Shown here in pieces: positions 8,747 to 19,096 of a stretch of DNA of 64,000 nucleotides (position 1 is the stretch's first letter; the number at the start of each line of letters is the position of its first letter). Source of the DNA: Qipengyuania gaetbuli. Lineage in GTDB: Bacteria; Pseudomonadota; Alphaproteobacteria; Sphingomonadales; Sphingomonadaceae. The notes under the pieces were generated by a model, which was given only the letters and a program-made list of their open reading frames with translations, was not told the DNA's origin and searched no databases. Both the position numbers and the translations under genes were made by a program. The DNA lies in contig NZ_JAIUZO010000002.1 of the NCBI RefSeq assembly GCF_020171365.1, positions 124,001 through 188,000 of the forward strand. Direction: 5' to 3'.

Positions 8747-10963
8747 ATGAAGGCCCAGATCCTGGCCAGCGCAGCACTTGCTGCAATTCTCACGACCCAG
8801 CCCCAGGCGGCGATGGCCCAAGAGCTTCCGCCGGTCGAATGGCAGGTCAGCTATTTCGCCAACGACAGCACGCTGCCGTTCCGCGCGCCCGACTTCACCA
8901 AGTTCAGCGAGGATGCCTACATCCCCGCCTTCGAAACCGCGATGAAGATCCACGCCGCGGAAATCGAGAAGATCAAGAATAATCCCGAGGCGCCGACTTT
9001 CGAGAACACGATCGTCGCGCTCGAAACCTCGGGCAAGATGCTGACCCGCGTCGCCACGGTGTTCTTCGCGCTGACCGGCTCGAACACCACCGACAAGCTC
9101 GACGCGATCAACACCGAGATCAGCCCCAAGCTGACCGCGCACGGCGATGCCATCACGCTCGACCCGGTGCTCTTCGCCCGCGTGAAGGCGGTCTACGATA
9201 ACCGCGCCGCCATGACGATGACGCCGGAAGACGCCAAGCTGCTGGAAAGCACCTATGAAGGCATGGTCCAGGCCGGTGCGCTGCTGACCGACGCCCAGCG
9301 CGAAGAGGTCAAGACGCTCAACTCGCAGCTGTCCACGCTGACCACCGAATTCGGCCAGGCAGCCCGCGCCGCGATGAGCGACCAGCCGGTCTTCTTCGAC
9401 AGCCGCGAAGACCTTGCCGGCCTGTCGGACAGCGACATCAAGGCTGCCGCCGACCTCGCTGCCGAAAAGGGCCAGCCGGGCAAGTTCGCCATTGCCCTGC
9501 AGAACACCACGCAGCAGCCGCTCCTGCCGAGCATGGCCAACCGCGCCGCGCGCGAGAAGCTGTTCAAGGCGAGCTACCACCGCGCCGACGGCCGCATGAC
9601 TGTCGACACGCGCATGCTGATCGCCGAGATCGCGGAACTGCGCGCAAAGAAGGCGGCCCTGTTCGGCCAGCCCGACTGGGCCAGCTACGCCATGTGGGAC
9701 CGCATGGCCGAAAAGCCCAAGACCGCGCTCGATTTCATGGAGCAGATGGTCCCCGCCCTCGCCGCCACCCAGCGCCGCGAAGCCGCGCTGCTGACCGAGG
9801 CCATCAAGGCCGACGGCGGTGATTACGACGTGCAGCCGTGGGACTGGTACCGCTATGCCAACCGCATCAAGGCCGAGAAGTACGATCTCGATGAAGATGC
9901 GGTCATGGAATATTTCGTGCTCGACAAGGTGCTCGAGGACGGCGTGTTCTACATGGCGGAGAAGCTCTACGGCCTGACCTTCCAGCGCCGTACCGACCTG
10001 CCGGTCTATCACCCGGACGTGTGGACCTACACCGTGTTCGACCGTGACGGCAGCGAACTGGGCATCTTCTACTTCGACCCGTTCCAGCGCGCCTCCAAGC
10101 GCGGCGGCGCGTGGATGAGCAACTTCGTCGACCAGAGCCATCTCTACGGGACGAAGCCGGTCATCTACAACGTGCTGAACATCCCCAAGGCGCCGGAAGG
10201 CGAGGTGCAGCTGGTCAGCTTCGACTGGGTGAACACCACTTTCCACGAATTCGGCCACGCGCTGCACGGCTTCTTTGCCGACCAGCGTTACGCCAGCCTG
10301 TCGGGCACGGCGACAGCGCGCGACTTCGTGGAATATCCCAGCCAGGTCCACGAGATGTGGGCGACCTGGCCGTCGATCCTCTCCAACTATGCCAAGCACT
10401 ACAAGACGGGCGAGACCATCCCCGACGAGCTGATCGAGAAGATAGAGGCCGCGGCCAAGTTCAACCAGGGCTATGATTTCGGCGAAGTCGTCGAAGCCGC
10501 CCTGCTCGACATGAAGTGGAGCGCGCTGTCGCCCACAGAAGCCGCCGCCATCGACACGCCGGAGAAGGTCGACGCCTTCGAACGCAAGTCGCTGGAGGAA
10601 CTCGGCCTCGAGATCGACCTCGTGCCGCCGCGCTATCGCAGCACCTACTTCAACCACATCTTCAGCTCGCCCTCGGGCTATTCCGCGGGCTACTACAGCT
10701 ATCTGTGGACCGAGATGCTCGATCGCGACAGCCGCAAGTGGTTCATCGAGAACGGCGGCCTGACCCGCGAGAACGGCGACCACTATCGCGCCACCGTGCT
10801 CAGCCGCGGCGGTACGATGGACTACTTCAAGATGTTCGAGAACTTCGCGGGTCGTGCGCCCGACGTGACCCCGATGCTCGAAGCCCGCGGCCTCGTCGCC
10901 GGCGACGAAGCGGCGGACAGCGAGGTTTCGGACGGGGCGTTGCCGCCGCAGTCCGTGAACTGA
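8747..10963 (+). CDS. dcp: M3 family metallopeptidase, Dcp-like peptidyl-dipeptidase, exported
   Basis: 738 aa. The start at 8747 gives a classical signal peptide (MKAQILASAALAA ... AMA before QELPP); the frame is open further upstream but without signal features. The zinc site H500-E-F-G-H504 with the following E-rich helix is the M3 (thimet oligopeptidase) motif, and the C-terminal FSSPSGYSAGYYSYLW segment is typical of Dcp and oligopeptidase A. It should remove dipeptides from the C-termini of peptides in the periplasm. A strong terminator follows. Confidence 0.9.
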   Translation: MKAQILASAALAAILTTQPQAAMAQELPPVEWQVSYFANDSTLPFRAPDFTKFSEDAYIPAFETAMKIHAAEIEKIKNNPEAPTFENTIVALETSGKMLTRVATVFFALTGSNTTDKLDAINTEISPKLTAHGDAITLDPVLFARVKAVYDNRAAMTMTPEDAKLLESTYEGMVQAGALLTDAQREEVKTLNSQLSTLTTEFGQAARAAMSDQPVFFDSREDLAGLSDSDIKAAADLAAEKGQPGKFAIALQNTTQQPLLPSMANRAAREKLFKASYHRADGRMTVDTRMLIAEIAELRAKKAALFGQPDWASYAMWDRMAEKPKTALDFMEQMVPALAATQRREAALLTEAIKADGGDYDVQPWDWYRYANRIKAEKYDLDEDAVMEYFVLDKVLEDGVFYMAEKLYGLTFQRRTDLPVYHPDVWTYTVFDRDGSELGIFYFDPFQRASKRGGAWMSNFVDQSHLYGTKPVIYNVLNIPKAPEGEVQLVSFDWVNTTFHEFGHALHGFFADQRYASLSGTATARDFVEYPSQVHEMWATWPSILSNYAKHYKTGETIPDELIEKIEAAAKFNQGYDFGEVVEAALLDMKWSALSPTEAAAIDTPEKVDAFERKSLEELGLEIDLVPPRYRSTYFNHIFSSPSGYSAGYYSYLWTEMLDRDSRKWFIENGGLTRENGDHYRATVLSRGGTMDYFKMFENFAGRAPDVTPMLEARGLVAGDEAADSEVSDGALPPQSVN

Positions 10964-10986
10964 TCATCCCGTAACGGGAAGCAAGA

Positions 10987-11018
10987 GGGGTCGGGCCTTT
11001 AAGGTCCGGCCCCTTTTT
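10987..11018 (+). terminator. Rho-independent terminator after dcp
   Basis: An 11-bp stem (GGGGTCGGGCC paired with GGTCCGGCCCC) with a TTTAA loop is followed by TTTTT at 11014-11018. It ends the dcp transcript just before the convergent cobalamin operon. Confidence 0.85.
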
Positions 11019-11025
11019 CGTGGCG

Positions 11026-11754
11026 TCAGGCCGCGACCAGTGCCCTTGCCCCGTCCTCGCCGATCCATTTGACCGCGACCCGCCAGCATTGCGCTACGCG
11101 TTCTGGCGAGAGAGCCTGCTGCGGCGGGCCATCGGCAGCGATATGGCCTTCATCCAGCACGATCACACGGTCGGCATGGTTCATCGCATGGGCGAGGTCG
11201 TGCAGAACCAGCACGACGCCGGTGCCCCTGTCGGCCTCGGCGCGCAGGTGCCGGAGCAGTTCCAGCTGGTGGGCGATATCGAGCGCGGCGAGCGGCTCGT
11301 CGGCGAGGATCCAGCGCGGCTCGCCTGCCAGTACGCGGGCCAGCAGGACACGGGCTGTTTCGCCTCCCGAAAGCGACTGCGCGCGCCGGTCCGCCAGTCC
11401 GGTAATATCGAGCGCATCCAGCGCCGCATCGACCGGTCCTGCCAGCCGGTCGCCATGCGGCATGCGCCCCAGTTCGACCAGGCGGCGGACGGGAACATCC
11501 CACGCGATTTCATGCCCTTGCGGAAGATAGCCGAGACGCTTTGCACGTTCGCGCGGTGGCAGGGTTGCAAGGCTCTCGCCATCAAGATCGACCGTTCCAC
11601 CATCAAGCGAGAGCAGCCCCGCAAGCGCTTCAAGCAAGCTGGACTTGCCTGCCCCGTTCGGCCCGCAGATCGCGGTGATCGCGCCCGCTTCCAGCGTGCA
11701 ATCCACACCGGCCAGCCGTCCCTCGAGAGCCAGTTCCTTTGCTACCAGCCTCAT
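11026..11754 (-). CDS. btuD: Cobalamin ABC transporter ATP-binding protein (BtuD-like)
   Basis: 242 aa ABC ATPase with Walker A GPNGAGKSS (about residues 34-42), an LSGGE signature and a Walker B region ending in DEP. It powers the permease encoded directly upstream, with a 4-base overlap (ATGA). FecE/HemV-type ATPases look alike; the upstream cobalamin riboswitch, shared by the whole operon, favours a B12 role. It is the last gene of the receptor-binding protein-permease-ATPase operon and converges on dcp. Confidence 0.85.
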   Translation of the reverse strand: MRLVAKELALEGRLAGVDCTLEAGAITAICGPNGAGKSSLLEALAGLLSLDGGTVDLDGESLATLPPRERAKRLGYLPQGHEIAWDVPVRRLVELGRMPHGDRLAGPVDAALDALDITGLADRRAQSLSGGETARVLLARVLAGEPRWILADEPLAALDIAHQLELLRHLRAEADRGTGVVLVLHDLAHAMNHADRVIVLDEGHIAADGPPQQALSPERVAQCWRVAVKWIGEDGARALVAA

Positions 11755-12704
11755 GCCAGCCCCCTCCTCATGCGCAGCAGCAGCCAGAGGAAAAAAGGTG
11801 CGCCGAGCAGGCTGAGCGCGATGCCCAGGCGCAATTCTGTCACCAGTGGCAGGACGCGCACCACGCTATCGGCAACCAGTACCAGCAGCGCGCCTGCAAA
11901 TGCGCTCGGCAGGATGAGCTGGGATGGCCTGCGGTCGGTCAGCGGGCGCACAAGATGCGGCACTATCAGCCCGACGAAGCCGATGATGCCTGCCACCGCT
12001 ACGCCCGCTCCCACGGTCAGCGCGATGCCGAAAATGAGCAGCCATAACAGGCGAGCGGGTTCTACCCCGAGCGAGCGCGCCACCGGCTCTCCCAGCGTCA
12101 AGGCGTCGAGCGATGCTCCTGCGCGCCACAGCAGCGCCACGCCGAACGAGACAAGCGGCGCGGCAATCCAGACCTCGCGCCAGCTGCGGTCGGTCAGCGC
12201 GCCGTTCAGCCAGAGGACGATTTCGCTCATGGCAAAGGCATTGGGGGCCATCGAAATCGCGAGCGCGGTCAACGCGCCTGCAAGGCTGGCGACCATCAGA
12301 CCGGCCAGCGTGAACAGGGCGATCCCACCGGTGCGCCCCGCAATGAGAGCGAGCAAAGCCATTGCTCCGCCTGCCCCGACCAGCGCGAAGGCAGGCAGCA
12401 GCCAAGCGCTCGCCGCATAACCGAAGAACAGCGCCGTCACCGCACCCAGCGCCGCGCCCGGTGCGATGCCGAACAACCCCGGATCGGCGAGCGGGTTGCG
12501 CAAATAGCCCTGCATCGCGGCCCCTGCGGCGCCCAGCCCCGCACCGACGACGATTGCCAGCACGGCGCGCGGGAGGCGCAGTTCACCGAGGATGAGCCAC
12601 GCATTGGGCGTGCTCGCCGGATCGATCCAGACGCGTCCCGCCAGCAACGACAGCGGGAGCGCCAGCGCCAGTAGCGCGGCAAAAATCAAGACAGCGCGGT
12701 TCAC
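11751..12704 (-). CDS. btuC: Cobalamin ABC transporter permease (BtuC/FecCD family)
   Basis: 317 aa, strongly hydrophobic, with about nine to ten membrane segments. It carries FecCD-family features such as RLPRAVLAIVVGAGLGAAGA near residues 45-64 and GFVGLIVPHLVR near 220. It forms the inner-membrane channel, driven by the ATPase next to it. It overlaps both neighbours by 4 bases, giving tight coupling. Substrate assignment rests on the riboswitch and receptor in the same operon. Confidence 0.87.
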   Translation of the reverse strand: MNRAVLIFAALLALALPLSLLAGRVWIDPASTPNAWLILGELRLPRAVLAIVVGAGLGAAGAAMQGYLRNPLADPGLFGIAPGAALGAVTALFFGYAASAWLLPAFALVGAGGAMALLALIAGRTGGIALFTLAGLMVASLAGALTALAISMAPNAFAMSEIVLWLNGALTDRSWREVWIAAPLVSFGVALLWRAGASLDALTLGEPVARSLGVEPARLLWLLIFGIALTVGAGVAVAGIIGFVGLIVPHLVRPLTDRRPSQLILPSAFAGALLVLVADSVVRVLPLVTELRLGIALSLLGAPFFLWLLLRMRRGLA

Positions 12705-13513
12705 CGGGTGCCCTTGCGGATATCCGCGAGCCGTTCAGCCGCGCGGATAATGGTCGGCCCGCCGCAATAGATGAGGCGCGTGTCGAAGGCTTCGCGGCGC
12801 ATCTGCGGCATGCGGGAGAGCAGCGGATGGCGCTGGCCCGTGTCGCCGCCCGCAACGAGGAGGACTTCGGGCGGATCGGCAACCACCTGTTCCAGCGCAA
12901 GGTAATCCGCCTGTGCCATGCCACGACTTGCCGAATAGCTGGCAAAGCCAGTCCGGTGCAGCAGGTCGCTCACCAGCGAGCTTTCGCCCGGCACGATCCC
13001 GCCGGGCTGCCACAGGGCGGCCTCGACCGGCTCGCCAGTGTTAGCCGCTGACTGCAAGGCCGCTTCCATCCTTGCCACCAGCGCCTCGCCAGCGGCGACA
13101 TTGCCCGCGAGCGCTGCCAGCTGGCGGACCTGCTCTGCGCTGTCCTCGACCGTCGATGCCGCACCGAAGGTCGCGACTTCCAGTCCGAGGTCTTCCAGCG
13201 CAGCGCGCGTGGCGGGATCGATGAACGTGCTGGCGACCACGAGATCGGGGTCGAGCGCCAGCACCTCCTCCACTGTCCCGCCTGTCGCGAGGTAGCGGGC
13301 CGCGTCCTGCGGCTCCATCGAACTGGCGCGCGCGTCCTTGCTGTAATGCGAAATCGCCAGCAGCTGTCCCGGCGCCGTGACCTCGGCAAGGATGGCGTCG
13401 GTGCAGGGATTGAGGCTGACGATGGTCGGCCGCGCATCGCCCTGCGGCGCGCGGGCCTCCGCCCCCGCGCAGGACGCAAGAGCCAGGGCCAGCGCGGGCA
13501 GGAGCGGCTTCAC
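12701..13513 (-). CDS. btuF: Periplasmic cobalamin-binding protein (BtuF-like)
   Basis: 270 aa from a GTG that overlaps the receptor stop as GTGA. The signal segment KPLLPALALALASCAG includes a possible lipobox (ALAS-C), so it may be a lipoprotein. The body has the class III binding-protein pattern: PTIVSLNPCTDAILAEV, then DLVVAS and two lobes joined by a long helix. It delivers B12 from receptor to permease. In another reading the frame is open far into the receptor gene, but that extension is arginine-rich shadow sequence and was rejected. Confidence 0.85.
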   Translation of the reverse strand: MKPLLPALALALASCAGAEARAPQGDARPTIVSLNPCTDAILAEVTAPGQLLAISHYSKDARASSMEPQDAARYLATGGTVEEVLALDPDLVVASTFIDPATRAALEDLGLEVATFGAASTVEDSAEQVRQLAALAGNVAAGEALVARMEAALQSAANTGEPVEAALWQPGGIVPGESSLVSDLLHRTGFASYSASRGMAQADYLALEQVVADPPEVLLVAGGDTGQRHPLLSRMPQMRREAFDTRLIYCGGPTIIRAAERLADIRKGTR

Positions 13514-15435
13514 ATCCGCGCCCTCACCCCGACGAAGCCGCCGCGACCGGGCGTGTTGTAGCCCGCCACGGTGCGATAGTCGGCGTCGAACGCGTTCTCC
13601 ACCCTCCCGAAGAGCTCCAGGTGCTCGCCGATATCGAAGGCGGCGCGCAGGTCCAGCACCTCGTATCCGTCCAGCCGGACCGTATTGAAGGCATTGTCGA
13701 AGCTCGCGCCCGAAATGCGCAGGTCCGCGCCCAGGCTGAGGCCGAAATCGCTCTCCCAATCGGCGAAGATGGTGCCGAAATGCTGCGGCCGACGCGCGAG
13801 GTCGAGGCCGGTCTCGCGGTCCTCGGCATCGACGAAGGCATAGACACCGGACAGGCGCAGCGTCCCGGTGATATCCACGCCCGCTTCCGCCTCGATGCCC
13901 TGTGCACGCGCACGGGCAGTGTTCTCGTACCCTGCCGGGAAATTGAACCCGATCAGATTGTCGCTGTCGCGGCGGAAGGCGGTCAGTGCAAGGTGCAGCC
14001 CGCTGTCGCGCCGGCCATGCTCGATACCGAAGTCCATGCTGGTGCTTTCCTCCGGTTCGAGGTCCGCGTTCCCGTAGAATGACAGCAATTGGTAGAGTGT
14101 TGGCGCCTTGAACCCTTCGCCGATGCTCGCCCGAACGCGCCAGTCGTTGCCGAGGCCGTAGCTGACATCGCCGCCGAAGCTGGTCGCGCTGCCAAACTGT
14201 TCGTGATCGTCGAGCCGCGCACCGGCATGGATCGCGAGGTCGCCCATCACCCAGCCGAGCTGCGTGTAGAGACCCGTAATCTGCGTCTCCGCACGCGGGT
14301 CGAAATTGGTCTCGAAGGCAGTCCACTCGTGCTCGCCGCCGAAGGCCAGGCTGAGGCCACCGATGAGGCGGTATTCGCCGCGCAGCTGGATCCGGTCGGA
14401 CGTGCCTTCGCTGCCGAAGGTGAGCGCGCCCGCCTCGTCGAGATTGTCGCGCTTCGTTTCCGAACGGCTGAATGCCGCGCGCAAGGTCAGGTCGTTGCCG
14501 TAATAGGCCAGGCCCAGATCGCCCCACAGGCGCTGCGTCTCCTGCGTTTCCGCCGTGTCGGCAAAAGCGTAGTCGGGCGGCGGGAAACCGTCGATGTCGA
14601 GCGTGCCTTCGCTCCAGTTCACATGGCTGAACAGCGACAGGCTGTGGGTCAGGTCCACGAAAGCCGTCCCGCCGATAGCGAACTGCTCGAAACCGTCAGC
14701 CTCGGCCCCTGTGTCGGCGGCGGAAAAACCGTCTGTGCTGAGCCAGGATCCGGTGAGGCCCAGATAGCCGAAGTCCTCGTCCACCCCTGCCGCAAGGTTC
14801 GCGGTCAGCGTATCGCGCGCGCCATATTCGAACGTGCCGACCATGCCGGTTTCGGCGCGGGTGGAGATATCGACCACCCCGCCGATCGCCTCGCTGCCCC
14901 AGATCGTGCTGTTGGAGCCGCGCAGGATGTCGAACTTGCCCGCCATCCCTGCAAGCTGGTTGCCGAAGTCGAACCCGCCGCCCGGCGCCGCCGGATCGGC
15001 CACGCGCACACCGTCGACGAGGACCAGCAACTGGTCGGCGCTAGCCCCGCGGATGTTCACACCCGTGAAGCCGCCGATGCCGCCGTTGCGCGACAGCGAC
15101 AGGCCGGGGGTCCGCTGGAGCACGCGGGTCACGTCCGCGCCCTGCACGCTCTCGATCTCGTCACGGCCGATGACGGTCACCGCCTGGCCGGTGTTCTGGA
15201 CATTGGTGCCGAGCCCGTTGGCCGTCACGGTGACCAGCGGGACGCGGTAGTCGGTAATGACGATCTGTTCGGGCTGAGGAGCGCCCTCGGTGGGCTGTTG
15301 CTGCCCTTGCGCGGCATCCTGCTGCGCGATGATTTCGGCCAGCGCTTCCTCGCTAGCGGATTGCGCATGGGCGGACACCGGAATGACGGATACGGATATT
15401 AAAAACAGGTATTTATGCACAATAGCTCCCATCAT
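13510..15435 (-). CDS. btuB: TonB-dependent cobalamin receptor (BtuB-like)
   Basis: About 641 aa from the ATG at 15435; ATGs nearby (15432 and a little upstream) cannot be excluded. A signal peptide (HKYLFLISVSVIPVSAHAQ) leads to a Gln-rich spacer, a TonB-box-like EQIVITDYRVP and a plug domain (VTRVLQRTPGLSLSRNGG, VNIRGASADQLLVLVDGVR). A 22-strand-type barrel ends in an aromatic-poor R-A-R-M. It imports B12 across the outer membrane using TonB energy. A cobalamin riboswitch lies in its leader, so expression should fall when B12 is plentiful. It is the first gene of the operon with btuF, btuC and btuD. Confidence 0.9.
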   Translation of the reverse strand: MMGAIVHKYLFLISVSVIPVSAHAQSASEEALAEIIAQQDAAQGQQQPTEGAPQPEQIVITDYRVPLVTVTANGLGTNVQNTGQAVTVIGRDEIESVQGADVTRVLQRTPGLSLSRNGGIGGFTGVNIRGASADQLLVLVDGVRVADPAAPGGGFDFGNQLAGMAGKFDILRGSNSTIWGSEAIGGVVDISTRAETGMVGTFEYGARDTLTANLAAGVDEDFGYLGLTGSWLSTDGFSAADTGAEADGFEQFAIGGTAFVDLTHSLSLFSHVNWSEGTLDIDGFPPPDYAFADTAETQETQRLWGDLGLAYYGNDLTLRAAFSRSETKRDNLDEAGALTFGSEGTSDRIQLRGEYRLIGGLSLAFGGEHEWTAFETNFDPRAETQITGLYTQLGWVMGDLAIHAGARLDDHEQFGSATSFGGDVSYGLGNDWRVRASIGEGFKAPTLYQLLSFYGNADLEPEESTSMDFGIEHGRRDSGLHLALTAFRRDSDNLIGFNFPAGYENTARARAQGIEAEAGVDITGTLRLSGVYAFVDAEDRETGLDLARRPQHFGTIFADWESDFGLSLGADLRISGASFDNAFNTVRLDGYEVLDLRAAFDIGEHLELFGRVENAFDADYRTVAGYNTPGRGGFVGVRARM

Positions 15436-15524
15436 GAACGAACTGCCGCCCATGACGGGAGCGCGCAGGATTGCCCGCGTCCCCGCTTGCCATCGGTACA
15501 CCCCGCCCGCGGCCGAACGACTGG

Positions 15525-15700
15525 TAGAGGCAGGTCTCCTGGCTCGCCGGATCTTCGCTTTCCCGCCGCCTTCCCACCCTTGCGGGCAGTGGCATCTGGC
15601 GGGATCGCTCCCCGGTCACAGTTGCGGGGGCAGCCGGGGGCTATGCACCCCGTTCCCTCTTAGGTCCGGTCTCCCGGACAACCCTTACCAATGGCGCGCT
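15525..15700 (-). ncRNA. Cobalamin riboswitch (AdoCbl type)
   Basis: On the minus strand the leader of btuB carries the conserved cobalamin aptamer blocks in order: AAGAGGGAA, GCCCCCGCAACTGT, ATGCCACTG, GGGAAGG and finally the B12 box AGCCAGGAGACCTGCC (15529-15544). These are near-perfect matches to the family consensus. About 90 bases separate the B12 box from the btuB start, enough for an expression platform. Binding of adenosylcobalamin should switch off the uptake operon. Boundaries are approximate. Confidence 0.95.
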
Positions 15701-15770
15701 CATTAGGCCTATCTCGCAGGTGCGGCAAGGGGACAGCCATTAACCTTTCCCCGCTATGCAAAGCTGCGAT

Positions 15771-16853
15771 ATGAAGCACTTCATGCCGGATAGAGGTGAA
15801 CAAGCGTCGAGCAGGCGCGCCGTGCGTGAAGCGCGCTCGGCTGCGCGTCGCCAGCTAGCCAAGCGCGCCGGCGTGCTGGCGCTGGCCGTGGCGGTGCCGA
15901 CGGCTGCGGCACAAGGGGCCTGGCCGGGCTTCGCCATCGCCATGGGCATTGACGAAAGCGCACGGTACGTAGAGCCGATGCCGTTCGAAATCGCCGGACA
16001 AAGCTTTCCCGGGTCGGCATTCTATTACCTCGACCAACCACCGCAGCCGGTGTTCGACATCGACGAGCTGCGCGTGGCCGAAGGCACGCTGGATGCAGTC
16101 AAGCTGACCGAGAAATTCGGCGCGGGTGCAACGGCGCGCGCATTCATGAGCGCGGGCACCGGCATCGACAAGGCACGCGCGCTCAAATGCCTGTCGATGG
16201 CAGTCTATTACGAGGCGGCGAGCGAGAGCCAGGCAGGCCAGGAGGCCGTGGCGCAGGTCGTGCTCAACCGAGTGGCGCATCCCGCCTACCCGTCCAGCAT
16301 CTGCGGCGTCGTGTTCCAGGGATCAGAACGCAAGACCGGTTGCCAGTTCACTTTCACCTGCGACGGCTCGCTCAACCGGCAGCCTTCGCGGGCCGGCTGG
16401 GCACGGGCGCAGTCGGTCGCGCTGGCGGCATTGTCGGGCAAGGTGTTCGCCCCCATCGGCCTCGCCACGCACTACCATACCCACGCGGTGAACCCGTATT
16501 GGGCGAGCAGCCTCGATCTCATCGGGTCGATCGGGGCGCACCGTTTCTACCGGTGGAAAGGCAATGCCGGGCGCGCCGCGGCCTTCACCAATGCCTATGC
16601 CGGACGCGAGCCACTCGCCTTGCCCAATCCGCGCGAGGCTTCGCCGCTTCCCGCGTCGGCAGGAGCAGGGTCGACCGACCTGATCTCGCCCTTGCCAGAA
16701 ACGGACGTACCCAAGGTCGCCGAACCTAAGCCATCGGCCGAGACGCCACGCGGCAGCAGCGGGCCTCTGCAATCGGGCGACGTGAAGCCTGAATTCCGCA
16801 ACAGCGGACGCTGGATCCGCGAACCCGGCGCGGCCAAGTCGGCTACGGAATAG
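15771..16853 (+). CDS. Cell wall hydrolase, SleB-like (Hydrolase_2)
   Basis: About 360 aa from the ATG at 15771 (an upstream ATG at 15756 adds five residues; neither has a clear ribosome-binding site). An Arg-rich N-terminus precedes a hydrophobic segment (VLALAVAVPTAAAQGAW), a signal anchor or signal peptide. The core LSMAVYYEAASESQAGQEAV ... VVLNRVAHPAYPSSICGVVFQG, then CQFTFTCDG and HYHTHAVNPYW, is the SleB/CwlJ lytic domain with its conserved Glu. It should cut peptidoglycan in the periplasm; non-sporulating alphaproteobacteria keep such proteins for wall turnover. The C-terminal ~90 residues are Pro- and Ser-rich and look disordered. Confidence 0.85.
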   Translation: MKHFMPDRGEQASSRRAVREARSAARRQLAKRAGVLALAVAVPTAAAQGAWPGFAIAMGIDESARYVEPMPFEIAGQSFPGSAFYYLDQPPQPVFDIDELRVAEGTLDAVKLTEKFGAGATARAFMSAGTGIDKARALKCLSMAVYYEAASESQAGQEAVAQVVLNRVAHPAYPSSICGVVFQGSERKTGCQFTFTCDGSLNRQPSRAGWARAQSVALAALSGKVFAPIGLATHYHTHAVNPYWASSLDLIGSIGAHRFYRWKGNAGRAAAFTNAYAGREPLALPNPREASPLPASAGAGSTDLISPLPETDVPKVAEPKPSAETPRGSSGPLQSGDVKPEFRNSGRWIREPGAAKSATE

Positions 16854-16968
16854 CCGTTTAACCCAATCATAAGCATGCTGCGGAACCGATGCTTAGCGCG
16901 TGGCGCGCTAAAGCAATCCCCAGCCGGACCGCGACGCCAGATCGCGGCTTTACTGAAGGATCGTGTTG

Positions 16969-17304
16969 ATGCCTGTTCATTTCGCCGCCGCGCGCTGCAC
17001 CCTGCGTTCCCACGTAGCGCGGGTGCTGGGACCCCTGAAACCCGGCGCGGCGGCGAATGATAATGCAGGCCAGGCGGCAACGCCCGTCGTGTTCGACGAG
17101 GCCTTGCGCGATACGCTTATGCATTTCGCCCGCCACGGCCTTGCCGCCGCCAGCGAGGCACGCAAGCTTGCCGAACTCGCCCATAACGACGGCGACGACG
17201 ACGCATTCGCGCGCTGGAACGGCATTTTCCGCAACCTCGACCAGCGGCAGGCGAGTGCTTTCGAGCGGCAGCTGATCCTCGACAACCAGCCGCTCATCGG
17301 CTGA
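16969..17304 (+). CDS. Small conserved hypothetical protein
   Basis: About 111-113 aa; starts at 16963 or 16969 are both possible. There is no signal peptide. The C-terminal two thirds (DEALRDTLMHFARHGLAAA, AFARWNGIFRNLDQR) looks all-helical, like small sphingomonad proteins of unknown role that sit near cell-wall genes. Codon use matches the host. No function is proposed. A short GC-rich hairpin follows its stop. Confidence 0.6.
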   Translation: MPVHFAAARCTLRSHVARVLGPLKPGAAANDNAGQAATPVVFDEALRDTLMHFARHGLAAASEARKLAELAHNDGDDDAFARWNGIFRNLDQRQASAFERQLILDNQPLIG

Positions 17305-17310
17305 CGCTTC

Positions 17311-17336
17311 GCCCGGGCCGAAGACCCCGGGCTTTC
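17311..17336 (+). terminator. Possible terminator after the small hypothetical gene
   Basis: Perfect 7-bp stem GCCCGGG/CCCGGGC with an 8-base loop followed by only TTT. It is weak, but placed seven bases after the stop. The remaining ~260 bases before mdh must hold the TCA-block promoter, which I cannot place with confidence. Confidence 0.5.
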
Positions 17337-17444
17337 CAGCGATTTAGGCACCGATTGCGCGGAACCGGCGCAGGGGGTAGCCATTGCCCTCTTGAAGCAT
17401 GGCCAAAACTTCTTATTGCTACTGCGAACCAGTTGCAAAGATAG

Positions 17445-18569
<1,125 letters not shown>

Positions 18570-18598
18570 GCGCGCCAGTCATCCAGGGACGCACCACG

Positions 18599-19096
18599 AT
18601 GAAGACGTTTCGCTTCCTCCCCTTCCTTGCCCTCGCCGCGGCGGCTCCCGCCGCTGCGCAGGACAAGCCTGCCACCGCCTTCCAGATCGTCGACGCGATC
18701 GAGGCTTGCAAGCAGATCACCACGCCGACGTGGCTCCACCTCGACAGCCTTTCGGACCACGGCTGGAAGCCGTACCGCAAGGCTGCCGGTCGCCGTACGC
18801 AGGTCGTGCGCGGTGCCTATGAGAAGGTCGGAAACGAAGCGCTCATCATCATCAGCAAGGAAGAGCTGAAGGCCAAGGCCTGCGTCGTCTTCGCCAAGCT
18901 GGACAATACGTCCGACTACGGCCCCACCGCGCAAAGCGTGTCGCAGATCGTCGGCATGCCCGTGCGCGCCGAAGGTCCGACCTACTTCTGGTCGCTTGGC
19001 GACGGCATGAACATGCGCGTCGACCCCGCCGGCGACCGTGACAAGCCGATCGCGCGGTTCGAAATCACCGCCACCGCCGAGGAAACCGCCGAGTGA
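18599..19096 (+). CDS. Small exported protein of unknown function, first of a pair
   Basis: 165 aa. Signal peptide MKTFRFLPFLALAAAAPAAAQ with AxA cleavage before DKP, so periplasmic. The mature protein has a single early Cys (IEACKQITT), a second Cys later (KAKACVVFAK), and WLHLDSLSDHGWK. The next gene encodes a protein of the same plan, with Cys in AEACIDGL and SPTCVVDG and a matching [10 protein letters not shown] segment, so the two are likely diverged duplicates with one possible disulfide each. They are locked between mdh and sucD in the TCA operon, which hints at regulation with central metabolism but reveals no activity. Confidence 0.75.
   Translation: MKTFRFLPFLALAAAAPAAAQDKPATAFQIVDAIEACKQITTPTWLHLDSLSDHGWKPYRKAAGRRTQVVRGAYEKVGNEALIIISKEELKAKACVVFAKLDNTSDYGPTAQSVSQIVGMPVRAEGPTYFWSLGDGMNMRVDPAGDRDKPIARFEITATAEETAE

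Noticed and set aside
12701..14527. Long N-terminal extension of btuF into the receptor gene
   Set aside because: The extension is Arg/Pro-rich out-of-frame sequence; the GTG at 13513 gives a proper signal sequence and a 4-base overlap.
16854..16962. Hairpins between the SleB-like gene and the small hypothetical gene as an ncRNA
   Set aside because: Only short imperfect stems (AAGCAT/ATGCTT, GCGCG/CGCGC) without a T-run or conserved blocks.
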